NCBI GenBank assembly: GCA_028583405.1
Contig: CM053260.1
Location: forward strand, 12,918,660 to 12,982,659
Source of the DNA: Pogonophryne albipinna
Taxonomy: Eukaryota; Chordata; Actinopteri; Perciformes; Artedidraconidae
Length of the DNA: 64,000 bases
Direction of reading: 5' to 3'
Shown here piece by piece: positions 36,639-50,666 of this stretch. How positions within the stretch are numbered: position 1 is the stretch's first letter; every line of letters starts with the position of its first letter. The notes beneath the pieces are model-generated. The model ran no database searches. It was not told the origin of the DNA and worked only from the letters and a program-made list of their open reading frames with translations. The position numbers were made by a program, and so were the translations under genes.

Positions 36639-38730
36639 GCACGGCTCCAGCAGCAGCCGCGGGTGTGTGTGTAAATATTCCCCCGTGTTTGGGTGGCTGG
36701 GGCAGTGCAGCTGAGAGGGAGAAAGTCACAGCTTTTTGTCTATATCTTTAACTCACACCACCGCCGTCTCTATTAAAAACGAGTTGATCTAAAAGCACTC
36801 GTTGTTTGTGACCGTCTTCTACATTGCTGGTAAGGCCGGGGCAGCGCAAGGTTCGTGCATCACCCGATGCGCCACAGCTCTCTACTTTGCTGGAGGAACA
36901 TTCCCTACAATTGCTGGAGGAGCGTTCCCTACATTATTGCTGGAGGAGCTGGTGCCGGTCTGGGGTGCATACATAAAATTATAGGCTAATTGATCACGGG
37001 TGGGCAGTGGCAAGCAAGTGTAGAACAAAACTGTGTTTCATCGTTGTGATGAACTCGATGGCGGGTGTGTAGGCTGGTCGTGTAGGACTACAGTTAACTG
37101 TGCTGTTGTTGGAGACAAAGGGTAGCAGAAAAAAGTCTATGTTCTCCTGGTCGGGGGTGCATAGCGCCACTAGAATAGAGTAGTGGTGTCGCAAGAGGAT
37201 AAGCTAGTTATCACTTTTGGACGGTCTTCAGGCACGATCTAGGACTTGTATACAAGGGTGGACGCGTGAGTCAAGGCGCTCCATCTATAATTCTCTACCC
37301 CCTCTGAAACCTCTTAATTCGGACTAAATTGAGCTGGATGAACTTTGCTGTCGCGCTGGTGTTTATTGCGAGTTCATGTTTTGTTTGTCTAATTGTTTGT
37401 ATGGGCGGTCTATATTGGTTTGTCTACCCGCCGTCTTGTGTATGTTTTGTAACAACTAATAATGAATCAGTCCATAGCCAGGGTAAAATGAACTAAACTT
37501 TAGTCATCTCACCAAAAGTAAATGACTTGAGAAAAACAAATAATATAAAGATGTAAAGCAAAAATTCTGGTAGTATAAATGTGCTGCAAAATGAAAATAA
37601 ATAGCAAAAGAGTGTTTTTATGTCCTGCATCTGAGTGTGCAGGGGAAAATGTAAACAAGAAAGCATACTGTTCAGGGTGTGCGCTGCAGGTGTAAGAGGA
37701 AAATAAGATGATATTGCTTTAAGAATACATTTTAAATTGTATTGCTGGTATGTTAAGATATCTTTGTGACCTTGTATAAACCCTATGCCCCGTCCTGCGC
37801 CCCGAGACCCTCAGAGGCATCACTGCTGGTCGTAAAGACCTGCCTGAGGAGATCAGGGTTGCAAAAAGAAAAGAAAAAAATCTGTCTGCTCAATTAGGTC
37901 AATGTTGTATTATTTGTTTCATTTATTCTTAAACTATGTATTGTATGGTAATAATGAATAAAAAAACGTAATGTTTTGAACACATTCCGAAACAAAGCAG
38001 ATAAAACAGAACTAGACTCAGACATAATACTAATTATTATTGAAACCTTTTGCGCTGTTGCTGCAAAATGGAAACTTTGTTGATTATCTATTCCAACTGG
38101 CCACTGGAATCAGATCATTAATATAAGTTGAAGTTCAATTACAGTTTTAAATATAGTTTAACATTCCTTATTAAACTGTTTCAAATTATTTCTAGTATCA
38201 ACCAATTGGTCTATAGACATTACTACAATTCTAATAGTTGTTAAACTACTGACAGGTTTTCTGAAACCGAGCTTATGAACAACAGCGCAAAGGTCGCTGG
38301 TTAAGCCAGGATCACTATATTTGTTGAGGTTTTTATTGTGTGCATAATAAATGTGTTAAATTCATTGAGCAATTTTTTTTTAAGAAGTATAATGTTGCAA
38401 TCTCTTTAATATCAGTAATTGCAGTTCGAAGATAGATGTTGTTTTCCAAGGGCCTCTCCTTCGCAGGCCCACACCATAAATCATGAGACTTCGAGACGGA
38501 GATCAGTATCACTTTTTGTGGCAAGCCAAATCCATGTAAAGGTTCTACTCAAGCCCAATTAAAAAAAAATATTGAACCCAGCTCAAGCTAAATGTCAAAT
38601 GTATTTAATTAATGTACAAGTGTTTTGATTTATTTAAAATGTTCCAGTCTAGCTTCCTTCGGGTTTAGTCTAAGCAACAAATTGTTTCTCATAACATTCT
38701 CACTGCTGTCCCAAATGTTTTAAACCTTGG

Positions 38731-38731
<1 letters not shown>

Positions 38732-38776
<45 letters not shown>

Positions 38777-38800
38777 ACACACACACCCACACACACACAC
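38732..38800. repeat. CA microsatellite in LTR element 2
   Basis: (CA)n with two CCC interruptions. Confidence 0.95.
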
Positions 38801-41800
38801 TTTGGATGAGTATTCACCTTATCCGCATAGTCAATTGTTGCCTTCTTTAGAGTTATTGGTAATTCAAGATTAATTATTAAATTAACTGTGGTACATAAGA
38901 TAAAATAAATAAAACTTTGACTTGATAATTTCGTTCACAACTTTGGACCTTGTCCTCTAATCTCTACTAGAATAAGATACGTGTGCATGTTTGGGTGTTT
39001 TAACGCTCCCGTAATGTACCTAATCTTGTTGTCCTTTTCATTACAGAGCTGGGGAAATGGTGCATTGATTAGATTCTGATCCGTGCAAGTCCAATTTTGA
39101 CTGACTTTAGTTCTAATGATAATGTTCATTTGACTTCAACCCATAAATAATTATTTAAATTAACTCAAAATTTCACATGATGATGGATTAGTGTTCCACA
39201 TTTTTCCCATTAATTAGTTTGACAATTAGGCCAAAGGTAAAGAGAGACATTGATGACCTTGTGTCCCTTTGTTAGTACGTGGTTCCATTTTGTCTATGGC
39301 CTTGGACGGCTTCACTAAAAGTTACCCAGTTCTGCCCTGCTACAGTCCGGCTGAATGCAGTCACAGAGATGCTATGTCTGCTCTACATGACATTTATGGT
39401 CTGATCCGAGAATGGACACCATTTCCTGCTCCCAGAGAGAAAAACACTCCTCAAACTGAACATTACAGCCGTTGATATTGTCTCACATGGGTCTGCTCCC
39501 CCCACCGAGCCATGAACTGAAAGCTTGACCTCTGCTTTGAACACTTGGAAGCCTCCCTTTCACACCAGCACCAACCCTTGGGTCAGTCGGATGAGACTAA
39601 CAGCTTCACTTAGGGCATTTGGTTCAGATACATTTACTCTCGTTACCACAGAGTGGGTTGTTTGTTTTTTTAAGGTTATTCATACTGCTATGCAGAGGAT
39701 GCCTGTAAGTTGGCGGGCTGTTAAAGGCTCCTACTGTTTTTGAAATAGGCCTAATGTCAGGGGCCTCTTAATGTCTAGCTCTACATGTATTCACATTATA
39801 TGGACAATGTTTCCACCTGGTAAAACTAGAGGCTGCACGGGACTCAGGCTACAATACAACCATTCTGTTCTGCTCTAACGATTTCAATTTATAGATTCTA
39901 CATCAAAACAATAGCTTTTATTGTTTCCAATGATAACGTCACCTTTAAGTGGAGGACTGCAAACCTGTTTTCAAATGTAAGGTTTTGAATTTGTTTGACA
40001 TTTCTCAGTAGTGACACCCTCAGACACCCAATTCCATTCATGCTATGCCATCAGTAGTAACTCGGATGTTAAGGGGATGGAGCTTTTCCTCCCAAATCAG
40101 ATGTGCTTTGTTTTTCAACAAAGTTATACATTTCCTGCATAATATATGTTTCTCACAATTGTTTTTTGTAAGCTGCACACAGGTGATACTGAGTCTTTTC
40201 GATTAATAGATTATAAACTACACCATGCTTAAATGGACTCCTGAGTTATTATTTCATATGTAACATATGTAAGAAAAGGGAGGGCAGAGTCAATTATATT
40301 GAGTAATTTATTTTATATTGGAACATTTATTTCTTTTATGGAAGAGAAAATGTATTTCTGATAAACTAATATTTTATCAAACGGTAAATTATGAATTAAT
40401 ATAACATTTAGAATAATTGAGAAGAGGTTATATCCACAGGGACAAGCTCGCCTTTAACTTACAATAACATTTCTCTGCTTTGGACTGATGAGTATATTAT
40501 TCTTGCATGTTAAATGACTGACACAAACCTTACATTTATGCATGTGCATGTGTCAGGAAGGCTCCCAAATAATTCTGAGGGGCCTATCCTATTTTTGTAA
40601 TTTAATGATAATGTGCTAATCCATTACCTTGAGTTGTCTTCACTCAGGAAAACTCCCTATCAAGTGTTAAACCAATAAATAGGACAGCTCTGAAGGCCAA
40701 GGGTCAGAGAGAGAGGGTCACACTTTCCGGCTGCAGAGGGCACCCCCAGCCACGGGCAAGGAAGCACGAGGTCGTTCGAGATGAGAGGATTCTACACTTC
40801 AACTTTCTGATGAGATGGGATGCTTCACTTCACCTTTCTGCTGAGAGGGGGTTCTTCTTGTCACCATTCTGCTCGGTGGGCTCAAGCAGACAACCCTGCA
40901 GGACGAGCGAGGGCTTCAGAGGCTTCTATAATACAAGGTTCCTTGTTTCTTGGAGGAGTTTGATGTCTTCCTAACCTCTCCTATCACAGGGGGACACCTG
41001 GATGTGCCATTTGGAATACGCAGTTGCACTGCTCTCAAGCAGATAGCAGAAGGAATGCAGGCAGATGAGCCTCCGTTTCACTGGGGGTCATACAGGGCTC
41101 ACTGAATGAGCCACACAAAAGCAGAGCAATTGGGGGGGGTTGAAATATGGCGCTCTGATGAAGAAGAGTTTGAGCCAATCAGCACCTCAGTGCTAATCTA
41201 CAGTAACAGGATGCCTTTACACACCAGACATTCTGTGTCATAAAGAGAGGAGGAGAACGAGTCAGGAGGACATGTTCTTCCAGCTCTCGTACAAAGATAA
41301 CATTTGAATTGAATGACCAGATGTTTACAGATGTACAATTAATTATTGTTTTTTATATTTCCAGTGAACAGACATGTGTTAAATAGTGGTGATACATATA
41401 TTTTGTCAGATCAGATTGCACTTTCACACTAAACAAAATAAATTAATTGATATTTTCAGATTATAAGGTATTGAATAATAAGATATTTCTAATATTATAA
41501 CAGATAATGTTAATATCCTTAATTGCCCAGCAATCAGGCTTAACAACACTACTCTTCAATGTATTACCCATGCACAGACACACCTAAAATCATGTTTCAA
41601 GTTTTAAGAATGTTTAATCCTTCCTTTCCAGATTTTTCCAAAGTCTTTGAATATTTGCGTTTCCTTTTCAGATTGTTAAACATTTTGAGAATTGTTTGAT
41701 TTTCCCTTCAGATTTTGAAATGACATAATGATTGATAGTTGAAGTAATGTAATTATGTTATCATGCCATAGTCTTTCGATTTAATATGTAATGAAGTAAA

Positions 41801-42014
41801 TGTAAAGTAATCCTAAAATTGAAGACACTGCAACTTTGCAGATTACAGATTGATCAAATCACAACTGTGAATTGTATACCTTAGCTGGATCTCTTATGAT
41901 CTTGAGTTTAAAAATGCTTTTGACTAGTGATTGCCTTGAAGTAAATCTTCAAACTGCAAGCCGGTTTTGATTTTATAGTTTGATAAGTGAGATTAACTAA
42001 TGGTTAAATGTTAA

Positions 42015-42808
42015 AGGTCCCATGTCATGGCCATTTCCACTGATCATAATTCCATTGTTGAGGTCTACTAGAATAGATTTATACTGTGCAATTTTCCAAC
42101 TCACATTGGTTTCGCATACAGCAATCCTCTGTAAAGTATGTATATTCACTCTCTCCACTAAACGGCTCGTTGCAGCTCTTGCCCCCCCGCCCCTCCCTGT
42201 AAGCCCAGTGTGCTCCGATTGGTCGGGACCAGTCGGGACGTTGTGAATCGCGCTGAGCTCCGTGGAGGTGTGATTCCTTGTTTAGCGATACACAGCGAAA
42301 CTCATCCTGAGCACACACAAAGTCACAGCCGAAGTAAAAACAATAAGTGTGGCTTGATATTGAGTAAGAAAAAGGTTGATAAACGCTGTGAGAATGGGTC
42401 TGCAGAGAGAATTTCGCCGCAATCCCAACTGTCTGTTATCAGCCTGCAGCCAGGGAGGAGAGATCAGCAGAGCTGCCTGCACTGAGTGTGTGAGGAAGTC
42501 CGTGGATTGGTCAATTTGGACCAATCAGCAGGGTCTTAACGTAACGGCTCCACGGACGTAACGTAACGGCTCCACGGATTGGTCCATTTCGTTCCGGGTA
42601 CGGATGACATCATGCGTACCGGGAAGAATCAAATGGACAATGACGTATCTCCAACGAGGCGTTTTGGGGAGGTATTTTCTGTGTTAGAGTTTTACTCGCT
42701 ACAGGGTGTACTTTGAGGGTTTTGACTCTGCACACCGTTTACATGCATAAAAACCTTCATAACACACAAGGGGACGGGTAATAACCGGAAAAGCATGACA
42801 TGGGATCT
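42015..42808. mobile_element. TTAA-target MITE inside LTR element 2
   Basis: Same insertion as at 28,205, with TTAA on both sides. The right end has one substitution (GGGATCT). Confidence 0.7.
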
Positions 42809-43097
42809 TTAATGTTTAATTATTTTTAAAATAGATGTTTTTGCTATTATGCATCTGTGTTCATTATTGTGCTTTTGACAAAAGATAGTCCAAACATTGA
42901 TGAGAGATGATTTTTCTAGTATGGTTGTCTATATCAATCATTGTGGTTGAATGTTTCGATCTTAATCTACTTTGTGATTTAATTGATGTACGGTGAGACC
43001 ACACTCAAATCTGAAGGCGCCTATTGATTTAAGTATTGACCAAATTAGTATTAGACTAATGTTTTAAGGTTATCATAAATGATAAAAAGAGTGAATC

Positions 43098-43496
43098 TGT
43101 CAAAGAATAATTCTTCCTTACTCCTAAGATATTTAACCTTTTCTGTGTGGGGACGTTTACGACCAACCCTGAGTCTGTTATCTCCCGTAAGGAATGTGCT
43201 AATGCAGTCCAGATGTTGGGGATATCTCCAGTGTTCCCAGTGTTTACACACCATTCCCCAATATGTGGATTAACTCTCTGTAAACTAGTTAAAAGGTCTA
43301 TTCGAGAGAGAGGTTGGGCTGAATTGATGTGGCAACCCACCCGGGCAGTCAGAACCTCTGGCTGCTCCGTGACTTGTGATGTGAATTTCTCCGGCCAATA
43401 CTTGTAAATAAACATCAGTGTTTGACATCAAAGCTCCAACTCTCCTCGTGTCTCTCTGAGTCCGGACTCTCCATTGCTGCAGAAGTTTCCCTTACA
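43098..43496 (+). repeat. 3' LTR of LTR element 2
   Basis: TGTCAAAG...CTTACA, followed by CCTTTGTTATTG. Confidence 0.85.
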
Positions 43497-43574
43497 CCTT
43501 TGTTATTGTATTCAGGATTGTGGGAAACGGTATTTTGATCTCTCTGTCTGTAGCCTACATACAAACTGAAAGAT

Positions 43575-44170
43575 TGACAATAACGTTTATTTTTATTTAT
43601 TTTTTAATTGTTTATTTGACAGGGACAGTGCACATTGATTAACATTTCTGTAAATGCGCCAGAGTTAGCCAACAGGCTATTTTTTATCTGCAGTCCCTGG
43701 ACAGATGTTGAAAGTCATCCTAAAAAGAAAATGTCACTTCCAATGACAGGTAAACACAATCAGTTAAACAACATTCAACATAGATGCTTATATTATGATA
43801 AAAGCATATATAAAAAAACATAAAAACAAAACAAAAATACATATTCACAAAGCAGACAGATAGCAACAGGTCAAGGCACATGTGTACAAACAGAGCCTTG
43901 TAAAGTGCAGATTGTGTTCAGTGTTGACAGAGCTGATTTTCCACTAAGCATGTTTTTAAATCAGATTTGAATAAACTGCAGGTGTTTTGTTCTCTAATCG
44001 TTACTGGGATTGAGTTCCACTGATGTGCAGCTTTAAAAGAAAATGAAGATTGGCTGAATGAACTCTTCCTTAATGGAACAACGCAATCTCCTCTTGTTGC
44101 AGCTCTTGTTGACCGAGTTACAGGTGTGCGTATGGTGATAAAATGTCTGAGCGGAGGTGAGGTAAGTTGA
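43575..44170 (-). mobile_element. 5'-truncated LINE tail in S4
   Basis: Mosaic between S3-like (TTTTTTAATTG tail, GATAAAAGC) and S2/S5-like (CACTTCCAATGAC) variants. Confidence 0.65.
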
Positions 44171-44281
44171 CTTTGACTTGGACTTGACTTTCAAAGCTAA
44201 AATATATGTTTGTTTAATATTAATGTCTAATATTTGAGTAAATGCGTGTTGTAAAATGTAACGTTCTTGTTGGTTAAAACA

Positions 44282-44353
44282 GGGGATGTAGCTCAGTGGT
44301 AGAGCGCATGCTTTGCATGTATGAGGCCCCGGGTTCAATCCCCGGCATCTCCA
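44282..44353 (+). tRNA. tRNA-Ala (UGC), copy 5 in S4
   Basis: Identical 72-base gene. The downstream flank is CTTGTTTT, so the Pol III terminator is kept. Confidence 0.95.
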
Positions 44354-44656
44354 CTTGTTTTGAAGTGGTTCAATCCGATGGGATTTGGTTTGGGAACCGG
44401 TACAAGTCCCAAATGCAGAACAAATCATTATCACCACAGACCTGTGACAGTGATAACTATGAAAGCCTGTTTGCGCCACAGGAAAAAAAAAAAAAATCCT
44501 GTAAGTCATTATATTGACTTACTATCTCAATATATTGAGTTATATATATATATTTTTTTTTTTAATGAAACAGTTATGTCAAATACAGAATAAGGCACAT
44601 AGACATCAATGTTCATCATATAAGCGGTACAACTTCATATTAAGGTACACACATTC

Positions 44657-47600
44657 CTGCACCATTGATAACTCATTCCATACAGTACCTGGAGAGGACG
44701 CTGGCGTTGCTTGTTCGCCGCTTCTCCGTCTGCGTTTTAACTTCTCTTGCCTCGTAAAAAGTGTTCGTTTTGACTGCTGGATCATATATAGCCTACTGTT
44801 CTGTCATAACTGTGTGATGATCGCGTTGTTCAGTTTTTCATCCGGCTACTCACCATTTCTGTGGATCAGCTGTCTGGGGCTAGCTACCTGTCAGCTGTTA
44901 GCATCGACAGCCGCCGAATCCCGTTTTCCCCTGGGTTTTTGGCTCGGACTTCCACCTCTCTCGCCACCTGGATTATCCCTAAACCGGATTGACTGTTGCC
45001 TCGAGGGCCGAACTGTCCGTGAGTTAGCTCCGATCATTGCACCGCGGAGTGCTGTTGCCCGAGGCTCGGTAGCTGGCCGGTTAGCTGCTAGCCGGTTAGC
45101 TGCTGTGGATATGGTGCTTCAATACTCCGCTCTCCAACTTCTCCAACTTCGGAGTTTTTTCAGCTCTGCTGCACCAGTCTGCCTGGATGCCATCAGATCA
45201 TCAGGACTCTTGCAGCGCCCCCGCTACATACACAGATCATCCCGCTACAAATTTATTCACACAAATTCTAGTATTCCTGTGGTACAATCGGCTCTGCACT
45301 TCCGTGTTGCTTGTCGACGTCATCTAAACACACGTCACGTGCGCACCAGCTGTTTGAAGCCCCTGGCCTGCTCTGACAGTAGCACTCCTCCTGTCTCCTC
45401 TGCAGCCACCTTCATGCTGCTTAATACCCGCTCCCTCAATAATAAAGCATTTCTCATCCATGATATCATCATGGATAAGAAACTTGATTTCTTATGTTTA
45501 ACGGAGACATGGCAGAACCAGCAGGATTTCTTCGCTCTCAACCAAGCTACTCCCCCAGGCTATGTTTACCTCCATAAACCTCGCTCCACGGGCCGCGGCG
45601 GCGGGCTGGCTGTTATCCACCGAGCAGGTATCCGGGTCAGGGAGATTCCCTCTCCCAATATCACATCATTTGAGTGTATTACATTCTCGCTCTCCGGATC
45701 ACCTCTACTCCAGGTTGCCCTGATTTACCGCCCCCCCAAAGCTTCCACCACCTTCATGTCCGAGCTGAGTGAGCTTCTGTCCTCTCTCTGCTCTATATCA
45801 CCTTCCACCTATCTGCTGGGAGATTTTAACATCCACGTCGACTCCACCAGCTGTAGCTTTGCCGCAGAATTTCTGTCACTTCTGGACTGCCTCAACATAA
45901 CACAGCATGTCCAGGGCCCCACCCACTCCAAAGGTCACACGCTGGATCTAGTCTGCTCCACTGGTGCCCCCCCTCTCATCTGCAGCGCCTAGACCTGGCA
46001 GTATCAGACCACCATGCCATCATCTTCACCATCCCCATCCCCCTGCCCAAGCAGCGCCCCAGGCGCACAATCACCTTCAGAGACACCAAATCAGTGAGTG
46101 CATCAGCCCTATCAGACCTCCTCATAACCCACATGGCCCCGGCTCTCTCCGACACCTCGCCGGACGTGTTGGTGGCCCGCTACAACACTGCCCTCTCTCT
46201 CAGCCAGGACTCTCTGGCTCCCCTCAGAAGCCGGACGGTGTCTTTTCTCCGCCCGGCACCATGGTTCACCTCTGATCTTCGCACAATGAAGCAAACTGGT
46301 CGTCGGTTGGAGCGGCTTTCCAGACGAACTGGCCTCACCGTCCACCGTATGGCCTTGGTGGACCATGTAAGGTCCTACAAGGAGGCTCTCTCCAAGACCA
46401 AGACCGCCTACTACTCCTCCCTCATCACCTCACAACAAAATCACCTCAGATCCTTGTTCTCCACCATCAACCGACTGCTCCGCCCCCTACCTGCCACGCA
46501 CACTGCTGAAGCTCCTGACCTCTGCTCCAAATTCCTCAACTTTTTTCAGGCTAAGGTGATCTCCATTCATCAACAACTCCCCCTCTCTGCACTGGCCCCT
46601 GACACAGAAATGCACACTCCCAGCTCAACCCCTCAATCCCCAATGCTCTCTCTCCTCCTTCTCCCCAGTGGATGTTCCACTGGTCTCGAAGCTGGTGACC
46701 AATGCTAAGGCCTCCACCTGCTCCCTTGACCCCATGCCCACGGTGCTGGTCAAGGCCTGCCTTCCCACCCTCTGCCCCATCATAACAGACATCATCAACT
46801 CCTCTCTGTCATCTGGAATAGTTCCCTCCTGCTTCAAAACCGCCTCCATCACTCCCATCCTCAAGAAGCCTGGTTTGGACCCTGAGGAGCTGAACAACTA
46901 CCGACCGATCTCCAACCTTCCTTTCCTTAGCAAAACCTTGGAAAGAGCAGTCGCCGCCCAGCTTCATCAACATCTGTCCAACCATGAGCTCTACGAACCC
47001 CTACAGTCAGCCTACAGAGCACATCACAGCACAGAGACCGCCCTCCTCAAGATCACTAATGACCTCCTTCTCGCTGCTGACTCCGGACAAATCAGTATTC
47101 TCATCCTCCTCGACCTCTCTGCTGCTTTTGACACTGTTTCTCATACAGTCCTCCTGAAATGCCTCTCTGACAACCTTGGCATCACTGGCACAGCTCTGTC
47201 ATGGTTTCAGTCCTATCTCTCAACCAGGTCTCAGTTTGTTAGCATCAGGCTCATCCTCCTCCTCGGCCCCAGTCAACCATGGTGTCCCCCAAGGCTCCGT
47301 GCTTGGTCCCCTACTTTTCACCATTTACATGCTCCCCCTTGGCCAGATCATACGTCAATTCGGTCTCAATTTCCACTGCTACGCTGACGACACTCAGCTC
47401 TATCTCAGCACCTCACCATCCGCCCAGCTCCCTCCACAGTCTTTGGTCAATTGTCTCCATACCATAAAAACCTGGATGACAGCAAATCTACTCAAACTCA
47501 ACAGTAAGAAGACTGAGCTCATGGTTGTGGCCCCCAAAGCACTGCTCCGGAAGGTTGGGGATCTCCTCCTCCACATTGACGGCTGTTCCATCTCCCCGTC

Positions 47601-48380
47601 TCCCGAAGTCCGTAACCTGGGTGTCATCCTTGACTCCACTCTCTCATTTCAGTCACATATCAAATCCGTCACTAAGTCTGCCTTCTATCACCTCAGTAAC
47701 ATCTCCCGTCTACGACCATCACTCTCTGATTCCGTGGCCGAGACCCTCATTCATGCATTCGTCTCCTCCCTGTTGGATTACTGCAACGGAGTCCTGTTCG
47801 GGGTTCCCAGTAAAGCCCTGGACAGGCTCCAGTATGTGCAGAACTCGGCTGCCAGGGTGCTCACTCACACCAAGCCCTGGCAGCACATCACCCCCACCCT
47901 GATCCACCTCCACTGGCTCCCAGTCAAGCACCCTATCACCTATAAACTCCTTCTTCTGACTTACAAATCCCTCCATGCCCTCGCCCCCCAATACCTGTCT
48001 GACCTTCTCCGCTACCACACTCCATCCCGGAAGCTAAGATCATCTGGACAGGATCTCCTCTCCACCCCCCGCACCAGGTTGCGGACTTTCGGTGACAGAG
48101 CCTTCAGTGTGGCATCCCCCACCCTCTGGAACTCTCTCCCCCCCGAAATCCGCAGCGCCCCAACCCTGGACAATTTCAAAAAAGCCCTCAAAACGCACCT
48201 TTTTACCAAGGTTTTCCCCACTGTATAGTTAGTTTAATAGGTTTATTTTTCCGCTACTTCCCCCCCCCCAACCCTTAACCTGTCTGCCTCTTTTCCCCTA
48301 CTCCCGCCCCCCCTACCCGACTTGTAAAGCGACCTTGGGTTTCCTGAAAGGCGCTATAAAAATATTATATATTATTATTA
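44657..48380 (+). mobile_element. Near full-length L2-like LINE, 3.7 kb
   Basis: Inserted in S4 with a duplication ACACATTC on both sides (44,649-44,656 and 48,380-48,387). It has a GC-rich 5' region, one endonuclease/RT reading region and a short 3' UTR ending in an ATT-rich tail (ATTATTATTA), as in the L2 clade. No other S module carries it, so it post-dates the unit duplications. Confidence 0.85.
45096..48228 (+). pseudogene. L2-like ORF2: AP endonuclease and reverse transcriptase, frameshifted
   Basis: The product would nick DNA and reverse-transcribe LINE RNA. The first part (to 45,992) has the endonuclease features NTRSLNNK, LCLTETW, YRPPKA and LGDFNIHVDS. The SDHHAIIF motif follows only after a frame change near 45,970, in a run of seven C. 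RT motifs follow: ITPILKKPGLDPEELNNYRP, LDLSAAFDTVSH, GVPQGSVLGPLLFTIY and the catalytic CYADDTQLY near 47,385. The C-terminal AFSVASPTLWNSLPPEIRSA tail ends with TAG near 48,228. Frame changes also occur near 46,660 and 47,245, so it cannot be translated as one protein. The start is not fixed. Confidence 0.85.
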
Positions 48381-49493
48381 CACATTCACCATCAACTAGT
48401 TCTTAATTAACATGCATATTAGCAGTATATTGGCTCTTTATTAGTCATTATAAAACACTTATTAATGCCTTATTCTACATGACCATATTCTACATGTAAT
48501 CTGTGTGTGTTACACTTGCATGTATGAGATTGTTAAGTGCCTTGTAACTTCTTGTTTTATAGTTTTACTCCGTTTGAATGTCAGTGGACTGCAAATGAGT
48601 CAATAAAGGAGCATGGCTGCTCATTCCCTGGCTCTCAAAAGAGTTTGGCTGGCTGTTTAATCTATGTTCACACTGAGACAGTACAACAAATAGAGAGAAC
48701 AGTACACCTATTGTGTAAGTATACATACAAGCAGGTCACACAGTATGATCACAAATACATAAACTCTGTTAAAAATCAGTTTTTATTAAAAAGTACAGGC
48801 TGCATATATGTTCTTAGCCTTGGAGAAACTTGACATGTTTTGGTATGTGTCTGAACCTCTCTTTAGTGGTTCATTAATAAAACAGATATTTCAACGTGAG
48901 CCTACATTGTTCATGTACTGTTGAGGTTAATTTCAGTAGTTGTGTGCTATAATGTATTTACAAAGTGTGAAGAGGAGGCAACTTTAGAATAGGGAACCTG
49001 TTCAGGTCAATTAGAGTCAAATTAGCTTATTGATTATGAACAAGACTTCACTTTCAAATAAGGAACATATTCTTCGATAGAAATACCTAATTTTGAGTTA
49101 TTTAGACATATTGAGGAGAGCATATTAAGACCAAAGCTAATGTACAACAACTTCCTTACTTGCAATAAATAAGGAATAATTAGAGGGTTATTGAGGAAAA
49201 ACTCTCAACTAATGGCCTATTACTTGTAGAATATAGTCATGGAGAATAAGGAATTAATAAGTGTTTTATAATGACTAATAAAGAGCCAATATACTGCTAA
49301 TATCCATGTTAATTAACAACTAGTTGATGGTTAATTTGTGTACCTTAATATAAAGTTGTACCGGTTATATGATGAACATTGATGTCTATGTGCCTTATTC
49401 TGTATTTGACATAATTGTTTCAATAAAAATATATAACTCAATATAATGAGATAGCTAAGTCAATATATTGAGATAGCTAAATCAATATATTGA

Positions 49494-49830
49494 TATAAAT
49501 GGATCAGGATATAAAGTGAGCAAATATTTTTTCCTGAAACTTTCAGAATCTCTTTACACAGAGGGGACACATGTTTATGTATAAAATACATGAACAAGTG
49601 GATTTTGCATAATAGCATTTAACGCCGCTGAGCTCACAGACGTCCTCACAGACATCTTCAACATCTTCCTGAGCCAGGCTGTTGTTCCCTCGTGCTTCAA
49701 GGTGACCACCATCTTACCTGTGCCGAAGAAGTCATCACCTTCCTGCTTCAATGACTGTAGCGCTGACTTCAACCATCATGAAGTGCTTTGAGAGGCAAGT
49801 CATGACCTCCCCCCCTCGCTGGACCCATTT
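49494..49830 (+). mobile_element. LINE reverse-transcriptase fragment in S4
   Basis: As in S1 and S3, with an additional short deletion near 49,803. Confidence 0.6.
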
Positions 49831-49999
49831 CAGTTTGCATACATGTACATTCTCAAAGATGTTGAAGTGACTGTAATTTTGTATATATTGATTGTTGTGC
49901 TTTTATTTATGTCTTAATGTGTGCATATGTACAAATGCGTCTGTTGAGTGTGTGTGTATAGGTATATACATATTTTCAAACATATTTTTATATACCTTT

Positions 50000-50399
50000 T
50001 ATCAAACAATAATTCTTCCTTTCTCCTAAGATATTTAACCTTTTCTGTGTGGGGACGTTTACGACCAACCCTGAGTCTGTTATCTCCCGTAAGGAATGTG
50101 CTAATGCAGTCCAGATGTCGGGGATGTCTCCAGTGTTCCCAGTGTTTACGCACCATTCCCCAATATGTGGATTAACTCTCTGTAAACTAGTTAAAAGGTC
50201 TATTCGAGAGAGAGGGTGGGCTGAATTGATGTGGCAACCCACCCGGGCAGTCAGAACCTCTGGCTGCTCCGTGACTTGTGATGTGAATTTCCCCGGGCCG
50301 ATACTTGTAAATAAACATCAGTGTTTGACATCAAAGCTCCAACTCTCCTTGTGTCTCTCTGAGTCCTGACTCTCCATTGCTGCAGAAGTTTCCCTTACA
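50000..50399 (+). repeat. 5' LTR of LTR element 3
   Basis: TATCAAAC...CTTACA; the terminal TG is changed to TA. Confidence 0.8.
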
Positions 50400-50402
50400 A
50401 AT

Positions 50403-50420
50403 TGGCGTTGTCGGCAGGAT
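50403..50420 (+). other. Primer-binding site, tRNA-Ser type (element 3)
   Basis: Same 18-base PBS as in the other two elements. Confidence 0.65.
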
Positions 50421-50666
50421 ACCAACAAATCTTCAGAACTGGTAAGTGTAATTTCAAATCCACATTTGGACATTGCCTTACCAGAATCTGTGATTGACGG
50501 TATCCTAAAATTACCTGTGAAACTGAGCGGTTATGTTTCGTTTTTTGGTTAATGAACATTTGGGGATTATAAACCCAGGGGATCAGTGTCTGTGGACTTT
50601 GGTCCTGGCTGATTTTCTCTGTGTATGCTGCTCGGGACGTAAGTACCATACAAGCATGCACAGCTC

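Larger units (their letters stand above)
35807..43496 (+). mobile_element. Large non-coding LTR element, copy 2 (7,690 bp)
   Basis: 5' LTR 35,807-36,206 and 3' LTR 43,098-43,496, with CCTTT on both sides (35,802-35,806 and 43,497-43,501). No gag-pol. It shares with copy 3 the absence of the 350-base block at 24,249-24,601 and other small indels, such as AACAAATAATATAAAG around 37,540. Confidence 0.85.
44507..49493. mobile_element. Long-inverted-repeat element in S4, split by an L2-like LINE
   Basis: Left arm begins at 44,507 and is interrupted at 44,656 by the LINE. It resumes at 48,381 and the right arm ends near 49,493. Confidence 0.65.

Noticed and set aside
44514..45095. N-terminal part of the 492-aa frame in the L2-like element
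   Set aside because: The frame starts in the host inverted-repeat element and crosses the insertion boundary at 44,657, so the first part cannot be the LINE protein.
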